Assembly (NCBI GenBank): GCA_025201705.1
Contig: MU617015.1
Span: 1 to 26,978, forward strand
Reading direction: 5' to 3'
Length of the DNA stretch: 26,978 nucleotides
DNA from: Dissophora ornata
Taxonomy: Eukaryota; Mortierellomycota; Mortierellomycetes; Mortierellales; Mortierellaceae
Shown: in pieces, positions 13,473-23,628 of the stretch
How the letters are laid out: each line of letters starts with the position of its first letter
Position numbering within the stretch: position 1 is the stretch's first letter
Position numbers and translations under genes: made by a program
The notes under the pieces: generated by a model
The model's input: only the letters and a program-made list of their open reading frames with translations
Database searches by the model: none
Told to the model about the DNA's origin: nothing

Positions 13473-15319
13473 TCACTCAAATACGCCGAGTAGAATTATG
13501 GGCAGCTGTAAAAGAGCTACAATAAGATACAGAGGATGACTGTAGTGTACACTACCAGCGCCAGAGCTGGGAGGAAGTAATCTGTGGATGAGATCCAGCG
13601 AGACATTTCCTGAATACGCCGCCTTTAGATAGATGTGGGGTAAAGGCGACGGTGGCAACTTGCCATGTTCAGCGATGTATCCAGCCAGACGGTTTTCGTT
13701 GTCCGCAGTATAGACCAAGTCGAGTTCAGGATAACTTCGTCGTAGCGTGACCTTGCCAGTATGAAGTAAGTTGAATCGGCCTTGATACTCAACAGAAGTA
13801 TACTGTGGCGACGATATCGATTCCAAGGGAAAGTAAGTAAATAGTCACAGAAAAAAGATACGACGAGCAGACAGGCGGATTGAATGGACATGGTTACTTA
13901 CCAGTCGGATCTCCACAGGTCCACCGCCGGACGTCACGGCAGCCACATCCAGGGCCTGGAGAGGGTCTGTTGCATCCGACACTCGCTGGTCATTGCCGTC
14001 GATGTCCAAATAAATCTCACCTTTGTTCTTGACATTGGCATAGACTGCCTGACGAGTCGCTAGTCTTCCTGAAATCCTGCCTTGCTCTAGCGTTAGTTCT
14101 GTCTGTTTCGCACTTGCAGCGCTAATGATCTCGATCCGACCCTCCTGGTCCGTACTGGACAACGAGAGTCGCTTCCTGATGACAACGCTTGGCAAATTCA
14201 CGGCAACTGGGCTATTATATGCCTCTACCACTAGCGAGTCGATACCATCATGCTCGGAATCCGAAATCTCTTCTTTCTCCTCATTGAAGTCAGATCCTTC
14301 TTTTTCCTTATTGTAGTCAGATCCTTCTGCTTTCCCTTTAAGTGACATTTGCGTGGGGTAGATGATTTCAACATCGACTCGCGCACAACGCCAGTAGCGA
14401 ATCTGTCTTTGCAAAGTATCGGTCAATGAGGTGAGATTCAGCATGACCTCGGCGACATGGCCTCCGTCCAGGTTCTGGTGGATTTGCGTGTATGGCTGGA
14501 TTGCCTTCAGGATCTGAGGGATGTGGGATCTGACGTGAACGTTGACGGTTATTGCACGGGTGTGGTAATCGTCAGCCTCTTTGATGGCCACATTTCCAAA
14601 CTGAATAGAGGAGGGAGGGAAATAGCGAATAAAATCAGTCTTTGCGAGAGAAGAAAAGAAAAAAAAAGGATGTCAAATAAAGAAATGATTTCTTACCACT
14701 GACTCGTCAAGTCGCATATGCAAGTTCGGATACAATTCTGGCTCGAAGGAGTAGCTCGTCAAGACGGCAGGTTCATGGTAGTCCGGAATTTGACACATGA
14801 AGGCATAGTTGAAGGACCACCACTAAAAATTAGCAAAGAGGCACACAAAAGATGAGAAAAGGTACACTCGCTTCGGTTCAATGAAAAGTGCTGGACTTAC
14901 CCTTTGTATTAGGAAGAGTAACACAGTAAATAAGATGAATAAGATGACTAGAAGTTACAGCAGACACAAGTGAATGAGAAACTGAGAGTTGTCGAAAAAC
15001 ACGAGCGGTAGTGATAGACAGACCATAGTGTTCACCTACAAAGAACAATAGCTTTTGCACCTCCCGCACCCTCTTCTGTTCTGTGCCATAGGAGTGGGGT
15101 ACGCTCGGGGTTGGGTTGCACTCTGTTGCGGCTCTGCGGGATATACTCGGGTTGCACTCTGTTGCGGCTCGGCGGGATATACTCGGGTTGCACTCTGTTG
15201 CGGCTCGGCGGGATAGACTCGGGTACTCTCTTGTTGTTAAGCGGGGGAAACTTGCTGTATACCGGCGGCGGGGAAACCTTGCTGTATAACGGCAGCGTAG
15301 AACTGGCTCCTGTGTCCAT
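13473..15319 (-). CDS. Unrecognised membrane protein with Pro-rich repeat tail
   Basis: Five exons join in frame: 15319-15040, 14947-14901, 14822-14697, 14600-13902 and 13802-13473, giving 493 residues; introns are 92-99 bp, all GT-AG. The junction of exons 1 and 2 creates one continuous transmembrane helix (AIVLFILFILFTVLLFLIQ, residues 90-108), which supports the donor at 15039. Residues 1-89 are Pro/Tyr/Arg rich, with two YSK-x-PP units and three 12-residue repeats, and probably face the cytosol. Residues 110-465 look like beta-rich extracellular sequence with possible N-glycosylation sites (NLT, NVS) and an acidic linker. The last 20 residues (PLYLIVALLQLPIILLGVF) form a second hydrophobic segment, either a membrane helix or a tail anchor. 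I do not recognise the family; LEA2-like or adhesin-like folds are guesses only. Confidence 0.82.
15113..15220 (-). repeat. 36-bp tandem repeat, three units, inside coding exon 1
   Basis: Three exact-length units at 15113-15148, 15149-15184 and 15185-15220 encode the 12-residue repeat PSRNRVQPEYIP with one or two changes each. The phase is kept, so the repeat is coding. Confidence 0.95.
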
Positions 15320-15453
15320 GGTAACAATTGGATATTGGATATGGTGGGGGAGGGGAGGGGGGAGGAACAAGGAGAAGAGGAGAAGAGGGCGAAGGACCAG
15401 CCAGACACACACAGCAGAAAATACGGAACACAACACGTCACAACGTGCACTGT

Positions 15454-17000
15454 TTATTGACACCTGCGCCCAGCTCCAGCTACATCAACCCCTTGAACGT
15501 CTCGCACAGCGTTCTTCAGGCCCACCACCGCGCTTTGGAAGTACTGCAATGTGCATCGTCTTTTTTTGCCATTCCTCACAACATCAATCAGTGCCTTACA
15601 AGCAACCAACATCTCGCGTTCGCATTCCTGAAAAGCCTCAGCAATTTCCTCCTCTCTCGCTCTTTTCTGCGCTTCTTGGTGTTCAGCTCTCGTTGCCTGC
15701 AGCTGGAGTACCAAATGCGGCGAAAGAGTGCCTCCAAGAGGAGGCCCGAAATCCTGATCGACGCCAATCGCTTCCTGGGGTTCTTGTGACTCTTGGGGCA
15801 GTACAGGATCGCCGCCATTTTTAATTTCCAGGTCAATGTAGACCCTTGGTGCCAAATACATATGCTTGCATGGCAACTTGTACTGGACGTAATCCTCACA
15901 CGAACAAGAAAGAAGGACCCTATTCATGTCCACAGAAACAGAGTATTGCGTATTGCTCGTAGTATCTGCTGACGCGCGATCGGGTTGTAGTTGATCTCGA
16001 AGTCGCTGCAAATTCGCGCGACGAGATGGAGATGTTTGCAGGGAATTCTGTGTTTGATGTAATCGGGGTAAAACATGACTGAAGGAGGTTTGTGTATCCA
16101 CAGCCGCAGAATAACAATTTGCATCCGTTCCAAAGAGCGATCTAATCATTATCTACAATATGTAGCTAAAATGAAGAGGTCTATCATTCAGAGCTTGTGT
16201 GCTGTACAGTGCCTTGGCTTCATTCAACTTCTTCAACCAGGTCCTTTGCAACAGTGATATCAAATTCCGCCGCTTTGACTTTTCTCCTCTTGTCGTATTG
16301 TAATTCAGTGATTTTAACCGGTCAAAATAATTTAACTGGTTAGTCTACTTGTAGTTTCCATGTAGCTTAACCGGTAAAGTTAACTGGTTAATTGGTTAAC
16401 TTCACTGTTTAACTTCACTGGTTCACCGGCGGCAACAACATGGAGAGAGAGAAAGAGACGCTCAGTTGATTGGTGAACCGGTATCCCGTGATTGATCGAA
16501 CAAGTTAACTACTGACGGAAAACCAACGTTGGATTTGGTCTTAACCATGGTTAACTTTTGACCGGTTAAAATCACTGACTGATTGTAATAGCTCGATAGG
16601 CAGAACCCCGTTCTTGATCTTGTAGTATGTAACTCGGAACTCAGTACTCATCACTCCCTGCGACATGTGGACGAGAAAATCCGCGCTCACTCCCCGATTA
16701 GTATTTCTCTGATCGCATATGCCAGCACTCCACAAGATTGTTGGTGTCCACATGCTGGTAGTCCCTTTGGAGAAAGCGAATGGAAAAAACAACAGACTTT
16801 TCATACAACTGTATGCGTCAACAATCTGTGAGCGTCTTACCTCTCCGATGTAGTTCACCCACTTGAGCATACTCTGTGAATTTATCCATTGCTTTTCGAT
16901 GTAGCGGGCTTGCTTCTGTGAGCAACAATTCCTCATAATGACCTCACCGCGATAAAACGCGCTGAGGAAGAGGATCTGAGATGCGTTTCTCATTGTTGTC
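15454..17000 (-). pseudogene. Mutator-like (MULE) transposase relic with SWIM zinc finger
   Basis: The minus strand shows, in order, pieces of a MULE-type transposase C-terminal half in different frames: IEKQWINSQSMLKWVNYI (about 16900-16850), HVDTNNLVECWH (about 16755-16720, the 'TNN..E..H/N' block of MULEs), MSTEFRVTYYKIKNGVLP (about 16650-16605), KALYSTQALNDRPLHFSYI (about 16220-16165) and a SWIM finger. The intact SWIM is CSC-ED...LPCKH at 15906-15862, matching CxCxnCxH. The C-terminal 110 residues after it are open and end at a stop at 15454. The frame is broken by several shifts, a stop after HFSYIL, and a MITE. SWIM binds DNA or protein in such transposases. The N-terminal DDE part is not present. 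A domesticated C-terminal ORF starting at 16149 is possible but unsupported. Confidence 0.65.
16305..16581. mobile_element. 277-bp MITE, hAT-like, with 8-bp target duplication
   Basis: The ends are inverted repeats: TCAGTGATTTTAACCGGTC and on for 23 bp at 16305-16327, matched perfectly in reverse at 16556-16578, plus three extra bases (CTG) at the right end. ATTGTAAT flanks it on both sides (16297-16304 and 16582-16589), an 8-bp target duplication. CAGTG-type ends with 8-bp duplications are characteristic of hAT elements. The interior has many short AACCGGT and GTTAACTGGTTAA words and no coding potential, so it is non-autonomous. Confidence 0.85.
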
Positions 17001-17216
17001 CAACGTGAAAATGGTTTAAAGTGTGCGTTTCAACCACAGCACAACCATGAATTTCTCATTTGTAAACCGCATTCGTCCTTCAGCCAGGAGTGCCATTTGT
17101 AAGCTCGAGATGTTTTAGCTCTGGGGGCTGGTATAGCCACCACCTGCAAGAAAAGCGATCATTTGCATGCGCTTTCACTCACTCTTTCGCCTTGCACAGC
17201 ATTTTGGGCCTTTAGC

Positions 17217-17240
17217 TTTTTTTTTTTTTTTTTTTTTTTT
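17217..17240. repeat. Homopolymer T(24)
   Basis: An uninterrupted run of 24 T just upstream of the TATA-like element of the XPG-like gene copy A. It may be a nucleosome-excluding promoter tract or the poly(A) scar of an inserted retroelement on the minus strand. Confidence 0.95.
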
Positions 17241-17250
17241 GGCTTGGCTT

Positions 17251-17258
17251 TATTTAAA
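17251..17258 (+). promoter_or_regulatory. TATA-like element upstream of XPG-like copy A
   Basis: TATTTAAA, 153 bases before the ATG at 17411, followed by a pyrimidine/CA-rich leader like the one before VAS1. Copy B has a comparable ATTTAAAACGG near 20597. Confidence 0.4.
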
Positions 17259-17410
17259 CGGCATCCTCTACACAACACCCTTGCTCCCGCACTCTCTCTT
17301 CTCTTCCACACACACATCACACATCTACACACCTATTTCGGCCGTTCCTTCTGCACCTTGTGCTCACCCATACTCTTCCTTCCATCCAGCACAACCCTCT
17401 CACGTTTACC

Positions 17411-19777
17411 ATGGGAGTGGAAGGCTTCTGGGTCTTCCTGTCGAAGAAGGGGTTAGAACCCATCCTTCGACACTGGTCCTCCATTCAAACCCACCTCGAC
17501 TCGCTCGTGCAACACTCGGCCATCCGCGTTGACGTCCTTGGAACGTGTTTTCTCACCATTCGCCATGCCTATTCCTCGTTCCCGATGGAGGTTGCCCATG
17601 GTGTTCTGGCTAATGAAATATACAAGTTCGGGCCCCAAGCCATGTTGGTACTGTATCTTGATGGTGACCCCGCTGGCCCTCATTACAGCTGCGCGAGAAG
17701 AACGCCGCAAGACGTCTTTGGAATCCGCGAAAACCCACCTAGGGGAGCTTGAGCAACGCATCAACTTTGGCCTTCGCGTTCGCAAACGGCATTTCTTAGA
17801 CGTCGCCAAGAACTTGAAAGGTGCGTTTTATTGGACCATGGAGGCGAGGCGCTCAATTGCACAGTACATGCGAGAGAGGCAGTGGAACGTCGTGGAAAGC
17901 CCTACGGAGGCCGGCCTCGGTATTGCCCTTGCCAGTCAGCCTGCCGACGTTGTCGTTACCCGCGACAGCGATCTTTTGATTTATAAGAATGTGACGACAG
18001 TCTGGAGACCAATTTCCATGGGTCGGTTTCTTGTATACAACGTTCAAGACATCCTTGCCTCCCTCAAAATCACCAGGACGCAGTTGACAGTGCTCGGAGA
18101 TGTGTCCCGAAGCGACTACAATCGCAACATATACTCACTTGGAAGTGCTACCAACTTTTCGATCATCAAAACACTGCAGGGAGATGGTAATATTTATCGA
18201 AGTAATGGACCATGTTGCCCTTTTTTTATATATTGTTTTAACCGCTCCCATGTGTCTCCTTCTTTAGATGCTGGAAAGATGGTGAAAGCGTATCTGGCTC
18301 ATGGCAAAGTGCTCAGCAAGGGCAAAAACAGAGGCACATTCGCTGCTTCCATACAAGTGTTCGTACATCTCGAGCAAAAGGTCCTGCGATCTGGCGCTCT
18401 CCCTCAGGCTTCGTCTCAACCGACCGTAAATTATGACAGCCTGCGAGATACCTTCACTCGACTTTGTGCGCGGTATGCCGACAACAAGAAGGCTTCAGCA
18501 AGGAACAGGCATGCTCCGGTACATTATGCAAACTTTAATTGTCTTGAAGCAGCCGTGAAAACGCACAGCTAACACCGCTTATTATGAACTTGTCAATTTA
18601 TAGCAGCGAGCGCGATCGCAAAAAGATCCAGCGGCTTAAATCCCCTCAAACCTTCAACAGGTACCGCACCATGGAATCGCCCGCTCCGGGAGGCCCGAAA
18701 AATGCTAGTGCGGCGCATCCTGCTTTGCTCCCAGCCACGATTCCTGCTTTGCCCCCAGCCACGATTCCTGATTCACATCCTGCTTTGCCTCGAACTAGGA
18801 TCCCTCGCCACCAAGCGCGATATTCTTTCAAGCAGCGCACTCGAATAAAGAAGCATGAGCCGCCTGAGAAGATGAAACAGTACGCATGGAAGGCCTGGAA
18901 GGAGAAACCAAAAAGTCCCTTAGACTGCAACGCCGATGCTCCCAAGAGCAACGGCAACGAACAGGACAGCAGCGAGAACAAGAAACAGAGAAAGAAGCAA
19001 AACGAAAAGAAGAACAAGAAGCAGAGCCAGAAACCGAACAAGAGACGAAAGAAGGAGCCAACGCCCTTGGAGGAGATGGTCAAGAGCGAGTTGGTCGATC
19101 AGCTGGAACGCGAGCATCCACTCGTGACCCTCAACATGGGGACTTTGGTCGCCAACGCCAAGTCAGCCTCAGAGAGCCATCCCAGTTTAGCCCCCGAGGT
19201 CGTAAGATGTGTCAAAGAAGCTGCTGGCCATGCAGCCCTCACCAAACAACTATGCCAGCGGCTCATCGGCCAACTCCTTGAGCTGTTATTCAACCAAGAC
19301 ATGTTTCAAGAGCCAGACAGAGAGTGGTTGGATCTGATTTGTCCACGAATGAAGGAGGAGAAGGAGGAGAAGGAGGAGAAGGAGGAGAAGGAGGAGAAGG
19401 AGGAAGAAGAAGATGATGATGAAGAAAAGAATGAAGAAGCGGATGAGGAAGAGAAAGGAAAGGAGTCTATGGTCGACATCGAGGCGGACGACGTAGCCGA
19501 CAATCAATGTAATTTCTTGATTATGCTTCTCGGACGCATCTATTCCGGCGATGCCTCAGAAAGCACGGAGCTCGGTCTCCGCGCACGTGCATTCATTGAC
19601 CGTGTATTCAAGCTCGGCTTGTTGCCTGAAGGAAACCGCCCCGGAACAAGAACTCGAATGCCATACCCAAAGTCGGCATTGTTTGGATCTGTTGCCTTGC
19701 AGCTTTCGACCGAGCTCAAAAAGCACTACAGGAGTGGAAGCAAAGAACTAAAAGAGAAGGTAATGATACGTACTTGA
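17411..19777 (+). pseudogene. XPG/FEN1-like nuclease-fold protein, copy A (frame broken, 3' truncated)
   Basis: Starts MGVEGFWVFLSKKG, the hallmark N-terminus of the XPG/Rad2/FEN1 family. Aspartates at the family sites are visible: IRVDVLG (about residue 41), LYLDGDPA (about 85), an XPG-I block with ESPTEAG, TRDSDLLIY at 17961-17984, and VSRSDYN in the helix-hairpin region. The frame shifts by one near 17670-17695, between DGDPA and REERRK. An in-phase GT-AG intron fits at 18187-18267. A second break or unresolved intron lies between 18520 and 18660, where NFN and FNRYRTMESPAPGG should meet. The C-terminal half is Lys/Arg rich, then acidic, ending in a helical region (LQLSTELKKHYRSG) at a splice donor, 19760. 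Copy B ends its homologous exon at the same place. In copy A no continuation is found downstream. It may be a decayed gene or one with unusual splicing. Confidence 0.7.
19352..19442 (+). repeat. Low-complexity GAGGAGAAG repeat (Glu/Lys tract)
   Basis: About five GAGAAGGAG units and a GAA/GAT-rich tail encode (EEK)n followed by an acidic run in XPG-like copy A. It stays in frame. Confidence 0.9.
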
Positions 19778-20818
19778 TGTTGGTCAAATGATGCCATGCC
19801 ATGTATAATTTGGGAGAAGACTATGCTAACATAGTGTACGTAGTACTTTATTGGCATTTGACTCGACACAATCTACAAGTAGCTTAGCTCAGTTAGTATT
19901 TGAGAGGAGCCAATATGTAGTTTCCAAAGTTTTGTAGCACCCACACAATTTCCTTGCACAGATGACGTCCATCGACGTAATTTGAGCTATTTTCCGCGTT
20001 CTTTGTCGCCAATCGCCTTCTTTCCATCAATACACCGATACACTTCCATCCACTGTCATTTTCGATCCAAACCTTCGATGGTGGATGCAGTGACTTTCTC
20101 TGCAGATAAGAGGATTGAAAGTAATTGACATGCAGCGCGATTTATTATGCACACAGCCATTGAATAGTGGTAGAGAAGGAGAAACCAGCGGAACAGAAGG
20201 ATTTTGAGGATCGCAAGGCTGGAATCGAGGAAAGAAAGCTGAATGCACAAAAGGATATCGAGGGGGAAAACCTGGACGTTGAGGAACGAAAGCTGAATGT
20301 ACAGGCGGCCTTGCTTAGCATTCTTGCCTTCTTTAGGGTTTCCCTGAGTGTCTCCGCAGCCGCCATTGATAAAGTAGGGTCATAGAGAGGTTCCTGGCCT
20401 CTGTCCAGATCATCATTTTCGTAACCCTCCCAGGCGTCTCCAAGTCGCTCAGCATATTATGCTAATAAGAGTGCGCATGTCCTTGACTGATCGCAATTGC
20501 TGCCGACAAGAGAGTTATTATCAATGTGCATGACATGGGATAATTTTGCGCAGGCGAGCCTAATAATTTGCACCAAGGTCGCGTCTCCGCTAGGATTTAA
20601 AACGGTTATTTTATTCTTTATTCTATCCTCCTTTGTTCACGTTCCGCTTGGCTCCCACTGCTCATTCCTTGTACAAAACGCCAACCACATCAGACCCAAC
20701 AGTACCCTGTAAGCCCGATGCTGGGTGTAGTTGTGACTCGTACTCTTGGAACCATTCACAACTTAACGAGCAGGAAGGCTCACGCTAACTTTCAAACTTT
20801 CCTTAACAAGGTTCAAGA
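19778..20818. other. Spacer between XPG-like copies A and B with a coiled-coil scrap
   Basis: No complete gene. A short open stretch at 20167-20385 (plus) encodes a charged heptad-like repeat, IEERKLNAQKD then VEERKLNVQ, probably the scrap of a coiled-coil tail of a transposon or host protein; its upstream part is not open. The 20590-20818 part has an ATTTAAAACGG TATA-like word and a pyrimidine-rich leader, and probably holds the promoter and 5' UTR of copy B. Confidence 0.5.
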
Positions 20819-23544
20819 ATGGGGATCAAAGGCCTCACTGCATGGATCAAGGCCTGCGCCCGGCTCGAGGAAGATCTGACTAAGAAAACATGTCACTTGG
20901 ACTTTGCGGCCATGTTTTTCGCACTGCTTAATGCACATGCATTCTACGCAACTGTTGAGTCCGAAGGCAAGCATACCCGTAACCGATTCTCGACAGAAAC
21001 GACTGTCTCTGCTCACCAGTCAGGAGTCGAACGGAAGCGACCAAGCGCAAGTATCGACGCCTCAGGCAGCGAACTGGAAAACCGTTTGGCAAAATCCGCT
21101 CGGCTCACGTCGGTAGTGCCCCAAGTGCACCAAGGATCAAGCACTATTGAACCCGATTTGGCGGATGGTGGCGGTACATCCAGTCTGGGTGGTGGAAGGG
21201 CAGACTGGATGGTTGCGGATTCGACTGGCAGCGGTACATCTGGTCAGGATGATATTGATACGGCCTCTCCAGGCTCCTTCTCGCCAAGCTTCATCGGAAT
21301 GATTCAAGAACTGCTGCAGGAGCAGCCAACTCAGATCTTCCTTGACAGCAATGGCGCCCTCACAACAACACATGCCCAGAGCAAAGGAAGGTAAGTATAT
21401 TGGATAACGCAATACAGTTAGACAAAGACCAGGCTGCTGTGACAAATGTAACTTAAACAATTTCGTCGCTTTGGGTTTTCAATAGAACTTTGGCCACATC
21501 GGCATGATTATTCTCATCCTCTCCAAAAGATTGTCAAAGGAGAGTACCACAATACACGCGGACGGTCCCCAGCCGGTTGAGAAGGAGCGCGCCCATCAGA
21601 AACGGGATAGTGCTCTGGAGAAACAGTCGGAGAAGCTCGGGAAGGATTATGCGGACGGCAAAATCAAAGGCACAAAAAACCTCTACCGGCGCATCAAGTT
21701 TGTCTACCGAGCACCGCCCGAGGCCTTGCGGCACGTCCTTGATGTTTTAATGGAGGAAGGCTAGAGAGTATGCCACTATCAGCATCAAGCCGACTGCTGC
21801 ATTGCCCGTTGTGTCAAGGGTGGCTCTTGGTTGATGGGAGCGGTCGCTGATGGTCCTGCATGTGGTGTTCGGATCTTTGAGAAACGCTCCCAGTTGGCAT
21901 ACGCTTTCTTGAGCTCCGTGCCCTGAATTATGGACCTGACACGGTTGTGAGTGTCGGGTGCACATGGAGTCGTTCCGTCCCTATCTACACGCAAAGGATG
22001 CTCGGTAAAATTCACGAATGCTTGAAGGGCATGGTTGAACTGCTCGGTGCCTACACTCAACTGACTCTGAGCCTTCTCGATCCTCCTCGAGTCCTTTTCG
22101 TCGGCTTTCGATGAGCGTGTTGGGTTTGGATTCTGTTTCAATCTCTCGGCTCTGCTTCTGACGGCAGTCTCTATGACCTTTGCGGCGTTGTCGTGTACAA
22201 TCTTCAAGTAGTGAGCGACGTAGTGCTTGAATCTTTCAAGTCGTTCCTGGTCGTTCAATTCCTCAAGCCCCTCCAATTCAAACTTCCGAACGATGTCAGC
22301 GTCCGACACCAAACCGTAGAAAGGAGCGCCGCCGGTATAATCGTTGGTCGTTAATATACCGAGAAGAAGATGATGAGCCGGGGTGGGGAGTTGGTGCCGA
22401 TACAGAAGGTCCTGTTTTTGGAAAGTTTTCCATTGATTGCCGACAGGAAGAGTAATCGATGTAGAGACCTCATAGACAGCCAAGTCGGAGTCCTTGGTGA
22501 TTACTCGTACATTTTCCAGCTCGGCGTCACCGGCTATGGGCCTTCTCCTATCGGTCAAGCGCCCGCTCCCATCGGCCATACACTGCCACTCCACAAAAAA
22601 AGTAAAAAGGGAAAAAGGCGCCACGACTCGCGCGCCTGGGGAAGAAGAAAACAAAAGTGGAAGAAGAGCAGGTATATATTTCTTCTTCGCATCATTTTCA
22701 GCCTCGTCGAGCTACTTGTATTGTTTTCCATTGTATTTGCACTAATTTCGTTCTCCATGACATTGGCGTGTTTGTGTCTAGATTCCGATCTCGGACAGAT
22801 CAAGCAGATCGATATGTACCCCAAACGGTCCACCTCGAGATCGCCAGCCGAATCGACGGCATGGGATTGTCCAGTCTGAAGCCATCAACCCCCCGACCAC
22901 ACAAGCCAAAGGAGCCCACCACCAGCAACGGCTAACCCACCACCCCTGTGGCCAAGAAAAAAAAAGAAAACCCTAAGTTATCGCCAAGACAAAGCTGGTC
23001 CTGCTGCTCTGAAGAAATCGTTCAAATCTGTATTCGCCACTGTCACACTCACCACTGGAACAGTCAAGGGATGCCTGAATCGAGCTACCGATCTCTCCAT
23101 ACCTGAAATTGACCTGGTTGCCAAGCGACTGGACTTAGCTGTGGCCACCGTCAACGCTGCCAAGCACCGCGTGTACAAGATGATCGAGATGAGTTCAACT
23201 CGCCTCAGATGGCGCAGGATCGGGAACCGGTTGATGGACAGGGGGTCTTTCTGGAGAAGATCTTTGATTCAGATTGGGCAGAGACAATTGTTGGGAACCT
23301 GTTGTCATATGTTCTTCGAGATTCGACAAGCGTGCGAGGACCTACAGCTCATAAATCAAAGTCGCAGGATGCGCTGGCGGAAGCAGTGTTGATTTTCAAG
23401 GAGTTCAAGAAGCTGCATCCGGGATTCCAGGCTGTTAACCCATCCAACATACCCCTCGGTGTTGTCACCGATGATTTGGCACCAAAGATCTGCCTGGATC
23501 TGAAACTACATTATAGGAAGCTTCCAGAGACTCTCCACACGAAG
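20819..23544 (+). pseudogene. XPG/FEN1-like half of copy B (inverted segment, frameshifts)
   Basis: Starts MGIKGLTAWIKAC with the Asp block CHLDFAAMFFALLNAHAF, then a low-complexity insert, then TQIFLDSNGALTT (second Asp site). Exon 1 is 20819-21390, with GTAAGT donor; exon 2 begins near 21486 (one base off frame) and reads FGHIGMIILILSKRL to APPEALRHVLDVLMEEG. An in-frame TAG at 21762 replaces an expected Trp, after which VCHYQHQADCCIA still matches XPG-I. The next part, VRVITKDSDLAVYE to KIRTPHAGPSATAP, lies on the other strand (inverted). The plus strand resumes with a Lys/Arg-rich tract, a probable intron from 22675, VTLTTGTVKGCLNRATDLS (about 23040-23100), a frameshift near 23190, and a last exon ending LKLHYRKLPETLHTK at the donor 23545. 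The acidic nuclease residues are mostly present, but this copy cannot be functional as it stands. Confidence 0.75.
21807..22531 (-). other. Inverted internal segment of XPG-like copy B
   Basis: Open on the minus strand across the segment, encoding the middle of the XPG-like protein: VITKDSDLAVYE (paired Asp site of the XPG-I region), then LLLGILTTNDYTGG (helix-hairpin Asp), then a long helical tail. The flanking plus-strand pieces encode the parts before and after it. Turning the segment round brings the flanks back into order, in frame at the left junction and within a base or two at the right one. A GCC microhomology is at the ends, and an 11-bp inverted pair (GATGGGAGCGG at 21833-21843 against its complement at 22563-22573) lies nearby. 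Confidence 0.75.
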
Positions 23545-23628
23545 GTACCACTCACCCAATTCGTTGATTAAGTGCCATTGATGCATTATATATTTATGTT
23601 GCGCTTTTTTTTCTTTTCGCGATGCTAG

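Noticed and set aside
15111..15824. Long plus-strand ORF with GCTLLRLGGIYS repeats
   Set aside because: It is the antisense shadow of the 36-bp coding repeat in the membrane-protein gene and continues through its promoter without any conserved feature.
16310..16580. Dense AACCGGT/GGTTAA words considered as an operator array or CRISPR-like repeat
   Set aside because: Spacing is irregular and the block is bounded by inverted repeats and a target duplication, so it is a MITE interior.
19880..19911. TAGCTCAGTTAGTA word resembling a tRNA A box
   Set aside because: No acceptor, anticodon or T arm can be folded around it; at most a tRNA or SINE scrap.
22370..22879. Plus-strand ORF of 169 codons as an independent gene
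   Set aside because: Its first part is antisense to the inverted XPG-like segment; only the part after about 22535 is likely coding, as a piece of copy B.
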